Source: Gallibacterium genomosp. 1 (GTDB lineage: Bacteria; Pseudomonadota; Gammaproteobacteria; Enterobacterales; Pasteurellaceae). Taken from it: a DNA stretch of 64,000 nucleotides. This document shows positions 10,486 through 21,002 of this stretch, piece by piece. Location of the stretch: the NCBI RefSeq assembly GCF_000771875.1, contig NZ_JPXX01000001.1, positions 62,001-126,000 of the forward strand. The letters run 5' to 3'. The first letter of the stretch is position 1; the number at the start of each line of letters is the position of its first letter. The notes below the pieces were generated by a model. The model saw only the letters and a program-made list of their open reading frames with translations. It made no database searches and was not told the origin of the DNA. The position numbers were made by a program, and so were the translations under genes.

Positions 10486-12621
10486 TTACTCTTGCTCAAA
10501 AGTGATACGCCAACAATTATGAATTTGCGGATTACGTTGGAAATCCAACGGTAACGTTTTTTCTGAAATATTTTCTGCCGTTAAACCCAAAGCTGCTAAG
10601 CCGTCAAAATCCATCTTAAAGCCACGTTTATTATTGGAAAAAATAATCGTACCCTGTTTGCGCAATAATTTACTCAATTTTGCCAACAACATTAGGTGAT
10701 CCCGCTGCACATCCCAACTATTTTCCATTCGTTTCGAATTGGAAAATGTCGGTGGGTCGACAAAAATTAAATCATACTGCCCTGTCGCTTTGTCTAGCCA
10801 TTGCAAACAATCCGCTTGAATCAACTTATGCTGTTTACCTTTGATCTCATTCAAAATAAAATTTTGTTCTGCCCAGTTGAGATAAGTATTTGACATATCA
10901 ACAGTTGTACTAGATTTAGCCCCACCTAAAATAGCGTGTACTGAACAAGAACCAGTATAAGCAAATAAATTCAAGAAATCTTTTCCTTTTGCCATTTCGC
11001 CAACCATCTTGCGTGTTAAACGGTGATCTAAAAACAACCCTGTATCCAGATAGTCAGTTAAATTCACCCACAATTTAGCGCCATATTCCTGCACAAAAAA
11101 ATAATCGCCTTTATTGGCTAATTTTTCATATTGACTGCTGCCTTTTTGCTTTTGACGCACTTTCAACACCAAGTGGTCAGTTGCCACTCCGGTTACAGTC
11201 AGAGTTGCCGTTACCGCATCCAACAACCGCTGGCGAGCTTTTTGCGGATCAATATTCTTCGGTGGTGCATACTCTTGAATCACAATATAATCCGCATAAC
11301 GATCCACCGCTAAATTGTATTCCGGTAAATCCGCATCATATAAACGATAAGCATCTAAACCTTGTTGCTGCGCCCATTTTTCAATTTTCTTGATGTTTTT
11401 ACTTAAACGATTACTGAAATCGGGTGCAACATTTGCGGATTGATTCACTTCTAGTGTAGAGCGCTGTTCGTGATCACGATCAAGATGAGAAATCAGATAA
11501 TTTTTTTGCACACAATCCAATGGACCGTTTTTCGCTTTGAACTGACGAGATGAACGCAAACGTAAACAGTCTAATAAACTGACTTCACCGCTAAAAATAG
11601 ACGCTTTCCAACCGGAAAAATGCTGTTTTAAACGCTGTCCAAACAAAGAATAGAGGGCAATTAAGGTCGGCGTTGTCCCCAAACGCTCTCCATATGGTGG
11701 ATTACAAATAACCGTACCGACTTCTGTGGTTGGCGCCACTAAATCTGCAACATCTGCTACTTGAAAATCAATAAATTCCGCAACACCGGCATTTTCAGCA
11801 TTCTGTTTTGCTTTCAGCAATACTTTTTGATCACAATCACGCCCGAAAAAGCTCAATTTAGATTGCGAACGCCCTTGCTCCGCTTGTGCTAACGCCTGCT
11901 CTTTTACTCGTTGCCATACGTGTATCTGATGTTTTTTCCAATGATTAAAGCCCCAATGTAAACGATTGAGCTGTGGTGCAATTTGAGCTGCCATCTGAGC
12001 TGCTTCAATTAGCAATGTGCCTGAACCGCACATTGGATCAAGCAATGGCGTACCGATCTGCCAACCAGAACGAATAACAATGGCTGCCGCCAATGTTTCT
12101 CTTAACGGCGCAGCACCGCTATCACTACGATAACCTCGCAAATGTAACGCCTCACCGCTTAAATCAAGAGAAACCGTCAACTGTTCACGATTTAAATAAG
12201 CGTGAATACGAATATCCGGATAATCTTTATCCACTTGTGGTCGCGGTTCACCTTGACGGGTAAAGTAATCGACAATGCCATCTTTGATACGCATTGCCCC
12301 ATATTGTGTATGTCGAATCGCCTGATTAGTGCCATTAAAATCGACGACAAAACTGTCTTGTGCCGAAAAATGTTGTTGCCACGCAAAACTAACGGTAGCC
12401 GCATATAAATCAGCATCATCATAAATTTTTGCGGTAAATAATGGATATAAAATTCGAGAACTTAATCGACTCCACAACAATGTGCGATAAAGCGTTTCAT
12501 CATCCGCCTGATAATGTACGCCACCTTGTGCAATTTTACACTGCGCTGCACCAAGTTGTTCCAACTCATTTTTTAATAATTCTTCAAAACCACGAGCTGT
12601 GGTAGCAAATAGCTGATTCAT
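10486..12621 (-). CDS. rlmL: Bifunctional 23S rRNA methyltransferase RlmKL (m2G2445 / m7G2069)
   Basis: This is a fusion of two SAM methyltransferases that modify 23S rRNA (711 residues; E. coli RlmKL 702). A THUMP RNA-binding domain lies near residues 45-155. The RlmL half holds [14 protein letters not shown] and the catalytic NPPYGER. The RlmK half has [15 protein letters not shown] and [11 protein letters not shown]. It is the first gene of a rlmL-mfd pair. The next gene upstream, tcdA, is on the same strand, 64 bases away. Confidence 0.95.
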   Translation of the reverse strand: MNQLFATTARGFEELLKNELEQLGAAQCKIAQGGVHYQADDETLYRTLLWSRLSSRILYPLFTAKIYDDADLYAATVSFAWQQHFSAQDSFVVDFNGTNQAIRHTQYGAMRIKDGIVDYFTRQGEPRPQVDKDYPDIRIHAYLNREQLTVSLDLSGEALHLRGYRSDSGAAPLRETLAAAIVIRSGWQIGTPLLDPMCGSGTLLIEAAQMAAQIAPQLNRLHWGFNHWKKHQIHVWQRVKEQALAQAEQGRSQSKLSFFGRDCDQKVLLKAKQNAENAGVAEFIDFQVADVADLVAPTTEVGTVICNPPYGERLGTTPTLIALYSLFGQRLKQHFSGWKASIFSGEVSLLDCLRLRSSRQFKAKNGPLDCVQKNYLISHLDRDHEQRSTLEVNQSANVAPDFSNRLSKNIKKIEKWAQQQGLDAYRLYDADLPEYNLAVDRYADYIVIQEYAPPKNIDPQKARQRLLDAVTATLTVTGVATDHLVLKVRQKQKGSSQYEKLANKGDYFFVQEYGAKLWVNLTDYLDTGLFLDHRLTRKMVGEMAKGKDFLNLFAYTGSCSVHAILGGAKSSTTVDMSNTYLNWAEQNFILNEIKGKQHKLIQADCLQWLDKATGQYDLIFVDPPTFSNSKRMENSWDVQRDHLMLLAKLSKLLRKQGTIIFSNNKRGFKMDFDGLAALGLTAENISEKTLPLDFQRNPQIHNCWRITFEQE

Positions 12622-12685
12622 TATTTTTATTTCTATATTTAATTTCTATTTAATGGGGGAGATCTTTAGCTGAGATTATAACAAA

Positions 12686-13459
12686 CTAATCAATTTTCTT
12701 TTGTAGCAATTTTTCAATCACTCTTGAAACGGCAAAAAAACCGAATGTGGCGGTAATCATTGTTGCCGCTCCAAAGCCGTTACTACAATTCATCGTAGCT
12801 GACGCACTACATTCCGTACCGACTTGTGGGAAAATAAGTGGTTGAGTAGAAAAAACACAATCAATACCGAATTTTCGCTGAGGATTGTCCGTAAATCCAT
12901 ACTGTTTACGCAATAAATAACGCACTTTTGCGGCTAGCGGATCTTGAATAGTGCGGCTTAAATCCTTAATTTGAATTTGACTCGGATCAGTCTGACCACC
13001 TGCACCACCAGTAGTTATCACTTTAATTTTCTGGCGTTTACAATAAGCTAACAACGCCGCTTTAACTTTAACACTGTCAATTGCATCAATCACATAATCA
13101 TAATTATGATTTAAATATCGGTCGATATTCTCTTCCATTAAAAAATCATCAATAATTTCTACCTCAATTTGCGGATTAATCGATAATGCACGTAATTTCA
13201 TCACTTCCGTTTTTAGCTGACCAACCGTTTCAGTCAAAGCGTGAATTTGACGATTAATGTTAGTCACGCAAATATCATCCATATCTATCAACGTCAATTT
13301 ACCGATTCCAGAACGAGCTAATGCTTCCACAGCCCAAGAACCAACACCACCAATCCCGACTACACAAATATGTGCCTGACGTAATCGCTGTAACGCCTGC
13401 TCACCATATAATCTGCCAATGCCGCCGAATCGCTGTTCAAAATTATCTACTCTTGCCAT
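12686..13459 (-). CDS. tcdA: tRNA threonylcarbamoyladenosine dehydratase TcdA (CsdL)
   Basis: TcdA cyclises t6A37 to ct6A in ANN-decoding tRNAs using ATP. It is an E1/ThiF/MoeB-like protein of 257 residues. CVVGIGGVGSWAVEALARSG is the nucleotide-binding motif; LIDMDDICVTNINRQ carries the adenylation-site residues. The ATG at 13459 overlaps the mltA stop codon as TAATG, so translation is probably coupled. An in-frame TTG 15 bases upstream is less likely. Confidence 0.92.
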   Translation of the reverse strand: MARVDNFEQRFGGIGRLYGEQALQRLRQAHICVVGIGGVGSWAVEALARSGIGKLTLIDMDDICVTNINRQIHALTETVGQLKTEVMKLRALSINPQIEVEIIDDFLMEENIDRYLNHNYDYVIDAIDSVKVKAALLAYCKRQKIKVITTGGAGGQTDPSQIQIKDLSRTIQDPLAAKVRYLLRKQYGFTDNPQRKFGIDCVFSTQPLIFPQVGTECSASATMNCSNGFGAATMITATFGFFAVSRVIEKLLQKKID

Positions 13460-14556
13460 TAATTCAATACCCAAACTCGTCCATAATGTTTTAATAATCC
13501 GGCAATATGTCCTGCTCTATCACCTATACCTTGATAAAGGTCAAAATGTTGTCCTTTCACCGCTCCACCGACATCCAATGCCACCATTAATCGCAATTGA
13601 TGTTTTCCAATCCAATTTCCATCGTTATCAATTTCTGGCATTTCCACTAATAATACGCTGCCTGAAGGAATTAAGCTACGATCAGAAGCAACAGAAGCTA
13701 ACGGCACTAGTGGAATACCGGCAGAGCCTTTAACTTTGCCATTCGGCACATTCTTGAAAAAAACATAAGAGAGATTTCGCTCTAACAATCCTTGCAAACG
13801 ATTTGGATTGCGTGCTGCCCAATCTTTAATTGCCTGTACCGACATTTTTTCTTTCGGGATTTCGCCATCTTCAACTAACAGACGACCGACACTGGTATAA
13901 GGGAAACCATTTTGCCCAGCATAAGCAAAATAGTTAAGGTTATTTTCACCGAAATCAATATAACCACTGCCTTGCACGCCTAGCAAAAAGTTATCTAACA
14001 TTGAATCGCTATAAGCCAACTCTAAGCCCTTTCCTTTTAACGCACCAGCATAAATTTGCGACCGAGAAAAACGTTTATATTTTGGCATTGCATAAATTGG
14101 GTGCTGATATTTACCTTGTGGTGAACGACGAGCGTGAATAACTGGTGAATAATACCCTGTCATCAACACGTTTTGATAGCCATCCTGCCCCGCCATCTTT
14201 TGAATACCAATACCAAACTGATTAATTTGCGATACATCCGCACCAGCTAAAACCCAATTTGTTACCTTCTCATAAGTAGATTGATATTTTGCACTCAATC
14301 GAGGCGATGTACTGGAGATAATGCTTAATTGCGTTAGGAAATCGCCTTGATTAACCACTGCACTTTGATTTTCCACTATCCCAACTGAAGTTAGTGGCAT
14401 TCGCATAAAAGTTCGGCCTTTATAAACTGCACCTAACTGCTCATAAGATGTTCTATTATTACTTCCAGAAGCGCTATGTTGTTGTGAAGATGAACAACCA
14501 ACCAAAATTAAAGATACCATAGCAGTTACAGTCAATTTCTTTATATTTTTTATCAT
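13459..14556 (-). CDS. mltA: Membrane-bound lytic murein transglycosylase A
   Basis: MltA is an outer-membrane lipoprotein that cleaves murein glycan strands with formation of 1,6-anhydro-muramic ends. From ATG 14556 it has 365 residues (E. coli mature-plus-signal length 365). The signal peptide ends in lipobox LVGC. The MltA domain and a C-terminal 3D domain with LMVALDVGGAVKGQHFDLYQGIGDRAG, where the conserved aspartates lie, are present. An in-frame TTG at 14577 is rejected because an AAGG sequence precedes the ATG. Confidence 0.93.
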   Translation of the reverse strand: MIKNIKKLTVTAMVSLILVGCSSSQQHSASGSNNRTSYEQLGAVYKGRTFMRMPLTSVGIVENQSAVVNQGDFLTQLSIISSTSPRLSAKYQSTYEKVTNWVLAGADVSQINQFGIGIQKMAGQDGYQNVLMTGYYSPVIHARRSPQGKYQHPIYAMPKYKRFSRSQIYAGALKGKGLELAYSDSMLDNFLLGVQGSGYIDFGENNLNYFAYAGQNGFPYTSVGRLLVEDGEIPKEKMSVQAIKDWAARNPNRLQGLLERNLSYVFFKNVPNGKVKGSAGIPLVPLASVASDRSLIPSGSVLLVEMPEIDNDGNWIGKHQLRLMVALDVGGAVKGQHFDLYQGIGDRAGHIAGLLKHYGRVWVLN

Positions 14557-14600
14557 TTTTGTTATAACCTTTCTCAAAAATAGATCAACTATATAGATAG

Positions 14601-14635
14601 AAAAACTCCTTAGTAGCTAAACTACTGAGGAGTTT
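14601..14635 (-). terminator. Rho-independent terminator after purF
   Basis: Read on the minus strand, AAACTCCTCAGTAG pairs with CTACTAAGGAGTTT with one mismatch, followed by a T-run. It begins about 35 bases after the purF stop codon. Confidence 0.88.
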
Positions 14636-14670
14636 GACAAAATGGGAACGCAGAAACTTAATCCACAATC

Positions 14671-16185
14671 CTATTCATTATAAATTTCTAAATTACTTGC
14701 TTCACTTTCCTGACGTTTTTTACTGCCATCACTACGCATTTGTGCAATTTTATCTAAATATTCTTGCGTAATATCACCAGTAATATATTCACCGGTAAAC
14801 ACAGAGTCATCAAAACTTTCGATTGCCGGATTTTCTTGGCGTACAGATTGTTCCAACGCAGAAAGATCTTGATAAATCAATTTATCAACACCGATCAATT
14901 TTGCAATTTCATCAACAGTATGTCCATAAGCTATCAATTCGTGTGATGTTGGCATATCAATACCATAAACATTCGGATAACGAATTTCCGGCGCTGCCGA
15001 AGCAAAATAAACTTTATTCGCTCCTGCTGCTCTTGCCATTTCCACAATTTGTTCAGAAGTCGTACCGCGCACGATAGAGTCATCCACCAATAACACATTT
15101 TTTCCTTTAAATTCAGAAGAAATAGTGTTCAATTTACGTTTTACCGAATTACGGCGCTGTGTTTGTCCCGGCATAATAAAAGTACGACCAACATAACGGT
15201 TTTTCACAAAGCCTTGACGATACGGTTTATTCAACACATTAGCAATTCGCAACGCAATATCATTAGAGGTTTCTGGTACAGGAATAATCACATCAATATC
15301 CGCCAAAATATCACTCCATTCGGTAGCAATTTTACGTCCGAGATATTCCCCCATATGCACTCGAGCTGCATAAACAGAAACGCCATCAATATAAGAATCA
15401 GGACGAGCAAAATAGACGAACTCAAAAATACAAGGTGATAATTTTGCATTGTCTGCACACTGTTTTGAATAAAGTTTGCCATCAAATGTTACATAAATCG
15501 CTTCACCCGGATTAACATCACGCACAAATTCAAACCCTACCGCATCCAGAGCCACCGTTTCGGATGCAAACATATATTCTGTTTTTCCCTGATCTTCACG
15601 CTTACCTAAAACCAAAGGTCGAATACCGAATGGATCTCGGAAAGCAATCATTCCGTGACCAATTACCATTGCTACACAAGCATAGCCACCTCGAATATCT
15701 TTGTGTGTACGCTGAATAGCATAAAAAATATCGTCTTCATCTAAATCGTGTTTATTAATTTGTTCTAGATGATACGCCAAAATATTGAGTAATAATTCTG
15801 AATCGGAATTGGTATTAACGTGTCGACGGGCAAGGCGAAATAATTTTTCTTTCAACTTATCGGCATTAGTTAAATTGCCGTTATGCACCAAAGTCAGTCC
15901 GTAAGGTGAATTAACATAAAAAGGTTGCGCCTCTGAAACACTTGAACTACCAGCAGTCGGATAGCGAACGTGCCCCAAACCGGCACAACCTTGCAAACGC
16001 AACATATGTTTTTGTTGAATCACATCACTTACTAAACCGTTCGCTTTACGCAAACGAAAACGGTTTTCCTCATCTACGGTTACAATTCCTGCGGCATCCT
16101 GTCCACGATGTTGTAATACGATTAACGCATCATAAATTGATTGATTAACAGTTGAATACCCCAAAATTCCCACGATACCGCACAT
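14671..16185 (-). CDS. purF: Amidophosphoribosyltransferase
   Basis: PurF makes 5-phosphoribosylamine from PRPP and glutamine, the first committed step of purine synthesis. The 504-residue length matches E. coli (505). After Met removal, Cys2 of MCGIVGI is the glutaminase nucleophile. [18 protein letters not shown] is the PRPP-binding loop. GAGG precedes the ATG. It lies 115 bases downstream of cvpA; the pair matches the cvpA-purF operon of E. coli, with a PurR box upstream of cvpA. Confidence 0.96.
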   Translation of the reverse strand: MCGIVGILGYSTVNQSIYDALIVLQHRGQDAAGIVTVDEENRFRLRKANGLVSDVIQQKHMLRLQGCAGLGHVRYPTAGSSSVSEAQPFYVNSPYGLTLVHNGNLTNADKLKEKLFRLARRHVNTNSDSELLLNILAYHLEQINKHDLDEDDIFYAIQRTHKDIRGGYACVAMVIGHGMIAFRDPFGIRPLVLGKREDQGKTEYMFASETVALDAVGFEFVRDVNPGEAIYVTFDGKLYSKQCADNAKLSPCIFEFVYFARPDSYIDGVSVYAARVHMGEYLGRKIATEWSDILADIDVIIPVPETSNDIALRIANVLNKPYRQGFVKNRYVGRTFIMPGQTQRRNSVKRKLNTISSEFKGKNVLLVDDSIVRGTTSEQIVEMARAAGANKVYFASAAPEIRYPNVYGIDMPTSHELIAYGHTVDEIAKLIGVDKLIYQDLSALEQSVRQENPAIESFDDSVFTGEYITGDITQEYLDKIAQMRSDGSKKRQESEASNLEIYNE

Positions 16186-16300
16186 TATTTTTTCCTCTAT
16201 GATGAAGTAAGTTAGTTATTTTCAATCCACAGAACAACGATAAACATTGTGCTATGAACTGCTCTGACTTGGAAAAAGCAAAACTTCCCAAGTGAAACCG

Positions 16301-16816
16301 TTATACCACCGTGAACGGTAGGCTTTCAGTCACGAACGAAATTTTAATGAAACTTGAGTGAAGCTGTAACTGGTGGAAAAACCAATCAACCACAAATCCG
16401 AAATGTGGAATCAATTTTGATGCTTTCCACCATTCACTCTGACTGAAATTCGTAAAGGTATCCAAAAAGAACAACATTGCTGCAATAATCAATACCCCTC
16501 GTAATAAGCCGAAACACGCACCAAGAACGCGATCCGTACCACTTAATCCTGTCTTTTCAACCAGTTTTGAAATAATGTAATTGATTAAACTACAAACAAT
16601 TAATGTAACAATAAAAAGAATAACAATTGCCGTACCATTGCGTAGATATTCTGATTCTATTTGCTGGAAAAACGCGGCTAAGTAAGGATAAAAATGACTG
16701 GAGATAAAAAAAGCTATCAACCAACTGGCTAAAGATAAAACTTCTCGAACAAATCCACGAAATAAGCTAATAATTATCGAAAAAGAAATAATGCCAATAA
16801 TAATATAATCGATCAT
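16301..16816 (-). CDS. cvpA: Colicin V production protein family membrane protein CvpA
   Basis: CvpA is a small inner-membrane protein (171 residues; E. coli 162) whose role is poorly known; in E. coli it is needed for colicin V export and bile tolerance. Four hydrophobic segments are visible, with the family sequence [17 protein letters not shown] near residues 20-36. Longer open-frame starts upstream are rejected because AGAG precedes ATG 16816 and MIDYIIIGI matches the family N-terminus. It is co-transcribed with purF. Confidence 0.9.
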   Translation of the reverse strand: MIDYIIIGIISFSIIISLFRGFVREVLSLASWLIAFFISSHFYPYLAAFFQQIESEYLRNGTAIVILFIVTLIVCSLINYIISKLVEKTGLSGTDRVLGACFGLLRGVLIIAAMLFFLDTFTNFSQSEWWKASKLIPHFGFVVDWFFHQLQLHSSFIKISFVTESLPFTVV

Positions 16817-16859
16817 TGTAAACTCTCTGTGGCGTAAAACGGCGTATATTCTACAAAAA

Positions 16860-16875
16860 AAGAACACGTTTGCGT
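16860..16875 (-). promoter_or_regulatory. PurR operator upstream of cvpA-purF
   Basis: On the minus strand the site reads ACGCAAACGTGTTCTT. This matches the PurR consensus ACGCAAACGTTTTCNT except at one position. A -10-like TAGAAT lies just downstream. The same operon is PurR-repressed in E. coli. The purR gene is not in this window. Confidence 0.82.
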
Positions 16876-16996
16876 AGTGCTAATTATGGGAATTCTTCAA
16901 CTTTCTCCAAATTGATCGCTTTTATCATTTTTACCGCATTAAAAATAGTCGGCAGATGAATTTTTACACTTAGAATCAGCGATCAAATTTTGCTAT

Positions 16997-17650
16997 TTAC
17001 ACTTGTGGTAAGTGATCCGTGCCATTCATTTGCACTAATTGAAACGATTGTTGCTCTGCTAATTGTTGATAATTAAAAATACTGATACTGCAATTTGCCA
17101 AACTCACACTCACACCCTCCTTACGGTGATCCTGCCAACGATGACCACCTAATAACGACAACAATAACCGTAATGTATGTCCGTGAGAAACAATCAAAAT
17201 ATTACCTTGTTGATGCACTTGAATAATATCCTGAATCGCTTTATATGATCGTTCAGCCAATTTTGCAAACGGCTCACCTTGATTATACTGCTCAATATTT
17301 TGATCATACGCTTTCGGATATTTGACTAAATTTTGGAATGCTTGCGAAGCACGAATTTCATCAATTTGAATACCTTCCCATTTTCCAAAAAACTGCTCAT
17401 TTAATCCTTGATGTTGAAACAATGGAATTGGTCGCGTTCCTATCACGTAACGCGCGGTGTCAATGGTTCGTTGTAAACAACTAGAATAAGCCGCCACAAA
17501 AGGTACCTGTTCTAATGCCTTGCCAGCAGCCAATGCCCCAACAACACCTGCTTCCGTTAATGCCGAATTGCCCTGCCCTTGAAGTAACCCCTCTTCATTC
17601 CATTCTGTACGTCCGTGACGTAAAAAGTAGAAAGTCAGATTTTTTTGCAT
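16997..17650 (-). CDS. Histidine phosphatase family protein (GpmB-like)
   Basis: This 217-residue member of the phosphoglycerate mutase/acid phosphatase fold has the catalytic FLRHGRTEWNEEG (residues 9-21) and the second histidine in IVSHGHTLR. AYSSCLQRTIDTA carries the conserved arginine. Length and motifs match E. coli GpmB/YtjC (215), which is probably a phosphatase rather than a true mutase. AGGGA precedes the ATG. The substrate cannot be read from sequence; CobC-like or other broad phosphatases remain possible. Confidence 0.82.
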   Translation of the reverse strand: MQKNLTFYFLRHGRTEWNEEGLLQGQGNSALTEAGVVGALAAGKALEQVPFVAAYSSCLQRTIDTARYVIGTRPIPLFQHQGLNEQFFGKWEGIQIDEIRASQAFQNLVKYPKAYDQNIEQYNQGEPFAKLAERSYKAIQDIIQVHQQGNILIVSHGHTLRLLLSLLGGHRWQDHRKEGVSVSLANCSISIFNYQQLAEQQSFQLVQMNGTDHLPQV

Positions 17651-17710
17651 TGTTTTCCCTATTTAAATTTAAAATAGCAAGCATAACCATTTTTTATGCC
17701 TTGCAGATAA

Positions 17711-17742
17711 AAAATTGCCCTCATCATTTAGAGGGCAAAATA
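17711..17742 (-). terminator. Rho-independent terminator after grxD
   Basis: TTGCCCTC and GAGGGCAA form a perfect 8-bp stem, and the minus strand continues with six Ts. It separates grxD from the GpmB-like gene. Confidence 0.88.
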
Positions 17743-17745
17743 AAA

Positions 17746-18084
17746 TTAAGCTTGTTCACTTTCAGCGTGTTTAGCCGCTGTTTCCTTTAATAGCGATTGT
17801 AATTCGCCTTTTTGGAACATTTCCAACATAATATCGCAACCGCCGATTAATTCACCTTCTACCCAAAGTTGTGGGAAAGTTGGCCAATTTGCATATTTTG
17901 GTAGCTCAGCACGAATATCAGGATGTTGCAAAATATCAACATAGCCGAAAGGCACTTGGCAATTCATCAACACCTCCACCGCTCTCGCCGAAAATCCGCA
18001 AGATGGGAATTTTGGTGAACCTTTCATATAGATAAGAATAGGATTTTCACTAATTTGTTGTTTAATTCTTTCAATAGTTTCCAT
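17746..18084 (-). CDS. grxD: Monothiol glutaredoxin GrxD (Grx4)
   Basis: Monothiol glutaredoxins of the CGFS type bind and transfer [2Fe-2S] clusters, often with BolA proteins. The 112-residue protein has FPSCGFSARAVEVL (residues 27-40) with the single active-site Cys. WPTFPQLWVEGELIGGCDI supplies the cis-Pro and glutathione-binding motifs. GAGG precedes the start. It is a single-gene unit with its own terminator. Confidence 0.95.
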   Translation of the reverse strand: METIERIKQQISENPILIYMKGSPKFPSCGFSARAVEVLMNCQVPFGYVDILQHPDIRAELPKYANWPTFPQLWVEGELIGGCDIMLEMFQKGELQSLLKETAAKHAESEQA

Positions 18085-18166
18085 TATTTGACCTCAATTA
18101 AAATGGGATAAAAAGTGACGGGATTGTAACATAAGCATCACTATAAACCAATCTCACTCATATTGG

Positions 18167-18916
18167 TTACCAACTGCCACCAGCACCGCCACCACCAAAG
18201 CCACCGCCACCGAAACCACCGCTGTTTCCGCCGCCAAAACCACCGCCATTGTGATGATCAAACGGATCGCCACCGATATAAATATTACCCGGTCGATAAT
18301 GACGGGAACGAGGGCTGACATAAGTTTTACGTTTATGGTACTCACTTAAAAATACTACTAAAAAGAAAAATGCCACCATCAACAAAGGAATATAATCGTG
18401 ACGTTCCGGCTCTTGCAGTTGTTCAGGTTTAAACTCTCCCTGACTCGCTGCCATAATATAATTTAGCCCTTGTGCAATACCAGTAGCATAGTGATTTTCA
18501 CGAAAAGCCGGCGTAATAACCTGCCTAATCACTTTACCTAAAAAAGCATCTGGCAACGCACCTTCCAAGCCTTGCCCAGTTGCAATAAAAATTTTGCGAT
18601 CATTTTTAGCAATCAGCATCAATACGCCATTATTAAGCTGTTTTCTGCCAATTCCCCAACGATCACCAAGCGTAAACGCATAATCAGCAATCTCAATACC
18701 ATTGGTTGACGGAATCATCACCACTACAATTTGTGAGCTGGTTTTCTGACTATAGTTAATCAGCTGTTGCTCAATTGTTTGTTGCTGTTTTTCGGTCAAA
18801 GTATGCGTGTAATCATTCAAATACCGAAATGGTTGCGGCGGTGGCGGATAACTCGCAGCAAAGGCAAATTTAATGAAAAATAGACAAAAGAACAGACAAA
18901 AAGCATATTTTTTCAT
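18167..18916 (-). CDS. TPM-domain membrane protein with glycine-rich tail (YgcG family)
   Basis: This 249-residue protein has a signal peptide (residues 1-20), a periplasmic TPM domain (about 25-145, starting YPPPPQPFRYLNDYTHTL), one membrane segment (LMVAFFFLVVFL, near 180) and a short cytoplasmic tail made almost wholly of GGGFGG-type repeats ending in GGSW. TPM proteins are linked to photosystem II repair in plants (TLP18.3/Psb32) and are of unclear function in bacteria. It overlaps the preceding TPM gene by 4 bases, and lemA lies upstream, making a three-gene operon. Confidence 0.85.
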   Translation of the reverse strand: MKKYAFCLFFCLFFIKFAFAASYPPPPQPFRYLNDYTHTLTEKQQQTIEQQLINYSQKTSSQIVVVMIPSTNGIEIADYAFTLGDRWGIGRKQLNNGVLMLIAKNDRKIFIATGQGLEGALPDAFLGKVIRQVITPAFRENHYATGIAQGLNYIMAASQGEFKPEQLQEPERHDYIPLLMVAFFFLVVFLSEYHKRKTYVSPRSRHYRPGNIYIGGDPFDHHNGGGFGGGNSGGFGGGGFGGGGAGGSW

Positions 18917-19353
18917 TTAATCACCACTTCATTCGGTAATTCATTTTTATCATCTTCTTGATAAGGGAAATATTGAGCCAAACGCTCGCCAATCATCGCT
19001 ATCGCATTAACAATTCCTTGGGTATATTGTTTCTGTTTTGCCTGCTCAACAATCAAATCACAAGCACGCTGCCAGAAATCTGCCTCAACATATTGATCTA
19101 TTCCCTGATCGCCTACAATCGCACACTGTTTAGATTGCAAAGCAAGATAAATCAACACCCCATTACGTAATGCTGTTTTTTCCATTTCCAACTGCTGAAA
19201 TAGAAATGTTGCCTGCTGCAATGCACTCCGACCTGCATCCGATTTTTTTCGTTCAACATAAACGCGTAATTCTGCCGATGTTTTCTTTTCCAAATCGGCA
19301 ATCGCCTGTTCGATCACCGATTTTTGAATAGGTTGGCTAAATAATGACATCAC
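18913..19353 (-). CDS. Second TPM-domain protein
   Basis: This 146-residue protein consists of little more than a TPM domain. It has no signal peptide or clear transmembrane segment, unlike its operon partner. The region from KSVIEQAIADLEKKTSAELRVYVERK (about 11-36) to the conserved LRNGVLIYLAL and CAIVGDQGIDQYV matches the family. It lies 9 bases after the lemA stop codon and overlaps the next TPM gene. A partner role with LemA at the membrane is inferred from context only. Confidence 0.82.
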   Translation of the reverse strand: MMSLFSQPIQKSVIEQAIADLEKKTSAELRVYVERKKSDAGRSALQQATFLFQQLEMEKTALRNGVLIYLALQSKQCAIVGDQGIDQYVEADFWQRACDLIVEQAKQKQYTQGIVNAIAMIGERLAQYFPYQEDDKNELPNEVVIK

Positions 19354-19362
19354 TGTTCCTAA

Positions 19363-19947
19363 TTAATTAAAATTGACTACAGGTGCTTTTTCTGCACCGA
19401 CATCTGCTTTGAAATAAGGTTTTTCATTAAAACCGAATAACATTGCCACCAATTTTGTTGGGAATGTACGAATTTTTTTATTGTAAGTTTTTGCCGCTTC
19501 ATTGAAGTTATTACGCGCAACATTAATCCGATTCTCAGTGCCTTCCAATTGGGTTTGCAATGTTAAAAAGCCTTCATTAGCTTTTAATTGCGGATAATTT
19601 TCAACTGTTGCCAATAAACGGGATAACGCTGAACCGACTTGATTTTGTTGCGCTTGGAATTGCGCTAACTGTTCTTCTGTCATATTGGTAGGATCAATTT
19701 TTATCTGTGTTGCTTTCGCACGCGCTTCTACCACACCTGTCAACGTTTCTTTCTCAAAATTTGCCTGACCTTTTACCGCATTCACTAAATTCGGGATTAA
19801 ATCGGCACGACGTTGATATTGTGATTCTACATTCGCCCATACAGAATCAATATCCTCTTCCGCTTGTACCAATCCGTTGTAACTTCCCATTACGGTAAAG
19901 CCAAGCACAATCGCAACTAAAATAACAATTAAGGTACTTTTTTTCAT
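19363..19947 (-). CDS. lemA: LemA family protein
   Basis: LemA proteins have one N-terminal membrane segment (here residues 4-22) and an all-helical domain of unknown biochemical role. From ATG 19947, which has GAGGAAATT in front of it, the protein has 194 residues. DSVWANVESQYQRRADLIPNL and AEGEFL-like NEGFLTLQTQLEGTENRI are the family hallmarks. The longer open frame upstream (18 extra codons) is not supported. It heads the lemA-TPM-TPM operon and is divergent from hel. Confidence 0.92.
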   Translation of the reverse strand: MKKSTLIVILVAIVLGFTVMGSYNGLVQAEEDIDSVWANVESQYQRRADLIPNLVNAVKGQANFEKETLTGVVEARAKATQIKIDPTNMTEEQLAQFQAQQNQVGSALSRLLATVENYPQLKANEGFLTLQTQLEGTENRINVARNNFNEAAKTYNKKIRTFPTKLVAMLFGFNEKPYFKADVGAEKAPVVNFN

Positions 19948-20022
19948 AATTTCCTCATTAAATGGATAAATAATTCGACTCATCATAACCAAATAAGTCA
20001 CAACAACAGCAACTAATCATAG

Positions 20023-20046
20023 ATTTTGTGAGCCACATCACAAATT
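20023..20046. promoter_or_regulatory. CRP binding site in the lemA-hel divergent region
   Basis: TGTGA-GCCACA-TCACA (20027-20042) is an exact match to the CRP consensus half-sites. The symmetry extends into flanking AT bases. It lies about 80 bases upstream of the hel start codon and about 75 bases upstream of lemA. It could serve either gene; hel is more likely because a TAAAAT box follows at 20075-20080. Confidence 0.78.
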
Positions 20047-20072
20047 TCTTGCTAATTATAAAACAAGATTAG

Positions 20073-20939
<867 letters not shown>

Positions 20940-20952
20940 TTTTTCTAATACG

Positions 20953-20984
20953 AAAAGGGCATCTTATAAAATGCCCTTTTGTTT
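20953..20984 (+). terminator. Rho-independent terminator after hel (convergent with dolP)
   Basis: AAAAGGGCAT and ATGCCCTTTT form a perfect 10-bp stem with an 8-base loop. It sits 13 bases after the hel stop and 20 bases from the dolP stop, so it may serve both strands. Confidence 0.88.
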
Positions 20985-21002
20985 ATGTTTTTATACTATG
21001 TG

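Noticed and set aside
11131..11393. Open frames opposite rlmL, and similar ones opposite mfd, purF and glnS
   Set aside because: Shadow frames in long conserved genes, with no ribosome sites or family matches.
18180..18250. Repetitive GCC/ACC-rich stretch as a DNA repeat or CRISPR-like array
   Set aside because: It encodes the glycine-rich tail of the TPM protein; the repeat is codon-level.
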